Under the pieces are notes generated by a model. The model ran no database searches. It saw nothing but the letters and a program-made list of their open reading frames with translations, and was not told the DNA's origin. A stretch of DNA of 5,942 nt from the NCBI GenBank assembly GCA_028706895.1, contig JAQTVG010000073.1:1-5942 (forward strand), in the 5' to 3' direction. Shown here in pieces: positions 4,733 through 5,942 of the stretch; the first letter of the stretch is position 1; each line of letters starts with the position of its first letter. The position numbers were made by a program, and so were the translations under genes. Source of the stretch: Candidatus Omnitrophota bacterium. Lineage in GTDB: Bacteria > Omnitrophota > Gorgyraeia > Gygaellales > Profunditerraquicolaceae.

Positions 4733-5942
4733 ATGAATGCGGAATTTAAAGAATTAAAGTTCGGCACAAGCGGATTGAGAGACGCAGTCAAAAATATGAC
4801 TGATATGGAGTGCTATATTAATGTAAGGGGTTTTATTGCGTATCTTGAAAAATCCGGAGAATTTAAAAAAGGCGATACTATAGCAATAGGCGGAGATAGA
4901 AGGCCAAGCACCTATAAGATAAAAAAGGCTGTAGCAGTTGCTATTGCTGATATGGGCGCTAAAGTAGACGATCAAGGGCAGGTTCCCAGCCCCGCTTTAG
5001 CTTATTATGCAATGCGTAATAATATGGCCAGCATTATGGTTACAGGCAGTCATATACCGGCGGATAGAAATGGTATCAAGTTTACAAAGCGAACGGGTGA
5101 GATATTAAAATCGGATGAGCCGGGTATTTTGGAAAATGTAAGAAAAGAAAGGATAAAAGTTTATTCTGTTACCGAAGAAAACTCCATTTTTGATAAAATG
5201 GGAGATTTCAAGGCGGAACTTGAGGCTGAATTTAATAAGCTCTTAAAAGCCGAATGCCATACAGGCAAGTCCGCTGAGTTATATATAGATAGGTATAGAA
5301 GCGCGTTCGGGAATAAATTTTTTCCTGAAGGGACAAAGATATTTCTATATCAACATTCTGCCGTAGGCAGAGACATAGTAAAGCGCATCTTTGAAAGTTT
5401 AGGCGCAAAGATTTTCGCGCCTGATATCAAGATAGGTAATGAACCCTTAAGAAGCAATGAATTTGTTCCTGTTGATACTGAAAGCGTTTCTGACAAGACT
5501 TTAAGTATTTTTACGAAGGCCCTCGTGGATAATAATCTTGATATCGGGATAACATTAGACGGTGATTCGGATAGGCCGTTATTGGTTTACAGGGAATATA
5601 AAGAAGGTAAACCTGCGGATGGCGTAAAATATATAACCGGCGATATTTTAGGATTACTTGCTATATTGGGTTTAGAAAAATTAAATATAAAGGTAGACGC
5701 CGTATGTGTGCCTGTCAGCGCAAATGATTCTATTGCGAGGGTTTGCAAAGACAAGGGCATAGAATTGACTCAGACCAGGATAGGCTCTCCTTTTGTTATT
5801 GCCGCAATGAATGATTCTATCGCAAGGCATCAGGGCAAATGGAATGTGTTTTCATGGGAATCTAACGGCGGATTTTTAACAGGGATGGATCTGGCGATTG
5901 GAGATAAAACCTTGAAAGCGCTGCCTACCAGGGATGCCGTGC
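4733..5942 (+). CDS. Phosphomannomutase/phosphoglucomutase, ExoC-like (3' end outside the window)
   Basis: An open frame of 403 codons runs off the right edge. The enzyme belongs to the alpha-D-phosphohexomutase superfamily, which interconverts mannose (or glucose) 1- and 6-phosphate through a phosphoserine. The N-terminus has KFGTSGLRD (9-17). The active-site loop is VTGSHIPADRNGIKF (103-117) with catalytic Ser106; TGSHIP in place of the commoner TASHNP, together with SDRPLL, resembles the ExoC/NoeK branch. The metal-binding loop is DGDSDR (276-281). The sugar-specificity loop is ESNGG (376-380), whose Glu and Ser contact the sugar in this superfamily. Domain 4, which holds the phosphate-binding loop, lies beyond the window. 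ATG 4733 is the only credible start: an in-frame stop sits at 4706-4708 and AAGGA (4715-4719) lies 13 nt upstream, a rather long spacing. With GH130 upstream it would turn Man-1-P into Man-6-P, or supply Man-1-P for GDP-mannose. Seventeen of 20 arginines use AGA/AGG, unlike the operon upstream. Confidence 0.9.
   Translation, partial: MNAEFKELKFGTSGLRDAVKNMTDMECYINVRGFIAYLEKSGEFKKGDTIAIGGDRRPSTYKIKKAVAVAIADMGAKVDDQGQVPSPALAYYAMRNNMASIMVTGSHIPADRNGIKFTKRTGEILKSDEPGILENVRKERIKVYSVTEENSIFDKMGDFKAELEAEFNKLLKAECHTGKSAELYIDRYRSAFGNKFFPEGTKIFLYQHSAVGRDIVKRIFESLGAKIFAPDIKIGNEPLRSNEFVPVDTESVSDKTLSIFTKALVDNNLDIGITLDGDSDRPLLVYREYKEGKPADGVKYITGDILGLLAILGLEKLNIKVDAVCVPVSANDSIARVCKDKGIELTQTRIGSPFVIAAMNDSIARHQGKWNVFSWESNGGFLTGMDLAIGDKTLKALPTRDAV

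Noticed and set aside
4754..4975. A 73-codon minus-strand open frame near the right end.
   Set aside because: It is antisense to the start of the phosphomannomutase, which is supported by several catalytic motifs.
1..5942. CRISPR arrays, tRNA or rRNA genes, riboswitches, insertion sequences or phage genes.
   Set aside because: No spaced direct repeats, cloverleaf-like sequence, transposase or integrase reading frame or known aptamer was seen in the short gaps between genes.

Overview
The window is bacterial: genes are tightly spaced, each main gene has a Shine-Dalgarno site, and one promoter matches the sigma-70 consensus. All five genes lie on the + strand. GC content is moderate, in the low-to-mid 40s percent by eye. 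The species cannot be named from the sequence. The mix of a membrane glycosyltransferase, a GH130 enzyme, a GPH symporter, an ExoC-like phosphomannomutase and a GGGACAGA(T/C)ACCT-type hairpin would suit an uncultivated environmental lineage such as Omnitrophota. That is a weak guess.

Region 1 (1-1250) holds a family-2 glycosyltransferase with C-terminal membrane segments. It closes with a perfect 18-bp hairpin and a T-run, a clear terminator. It is probably the last gene of an envelope or exopolysaccharide unit that begins left of the window.

Region 2 (1250-4630) starts with a promoter carrying TTGACA, a 17-bp spacer, an extended -10 and TATAAT. The spacer is almost filled by the inverted repeat AGCACTT-N4-AAGTGCT, a candidate operator. 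Three genes follow with gaps of 34 and 29 nt and no terminator between them: a HAD-IB phosphatase, a GH130 mannoside phosphorylase/glycosidase, and a 12-helix GPH-type sugar:cation symporter. They look like one operon.

Region 3 (4631-5942) has a 41-bp REP-like hairpin. After it comes a phosphomannomutase that runs off the right edge: 403 codons are present and the C-terminal domain is missing.

The likely joint function is inferred. The symporter imports a beta-mannoside, and the cytoplasmic GH130 enzyme splits it with phosphate to give mannose 1-phosphate. The phosphomannomutase then converts this to mannose 6-phosphate for glycolysis, or supplies Man-1-P for GDP-mannose and polysaccharide synthesis. 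The HAD phosphatase may adjust a sugar-phosphate pool, but its substrate is unknown. None of the enzymes has a signal peptide, so the chemistry would be intracellular. Arginine codon use differs sharply between the GH130 gene (1 of 14 AGA/AGG) and the mutase gene (17 of 20). These neighbours may therefore have different histories, with the hairpin at the junction.
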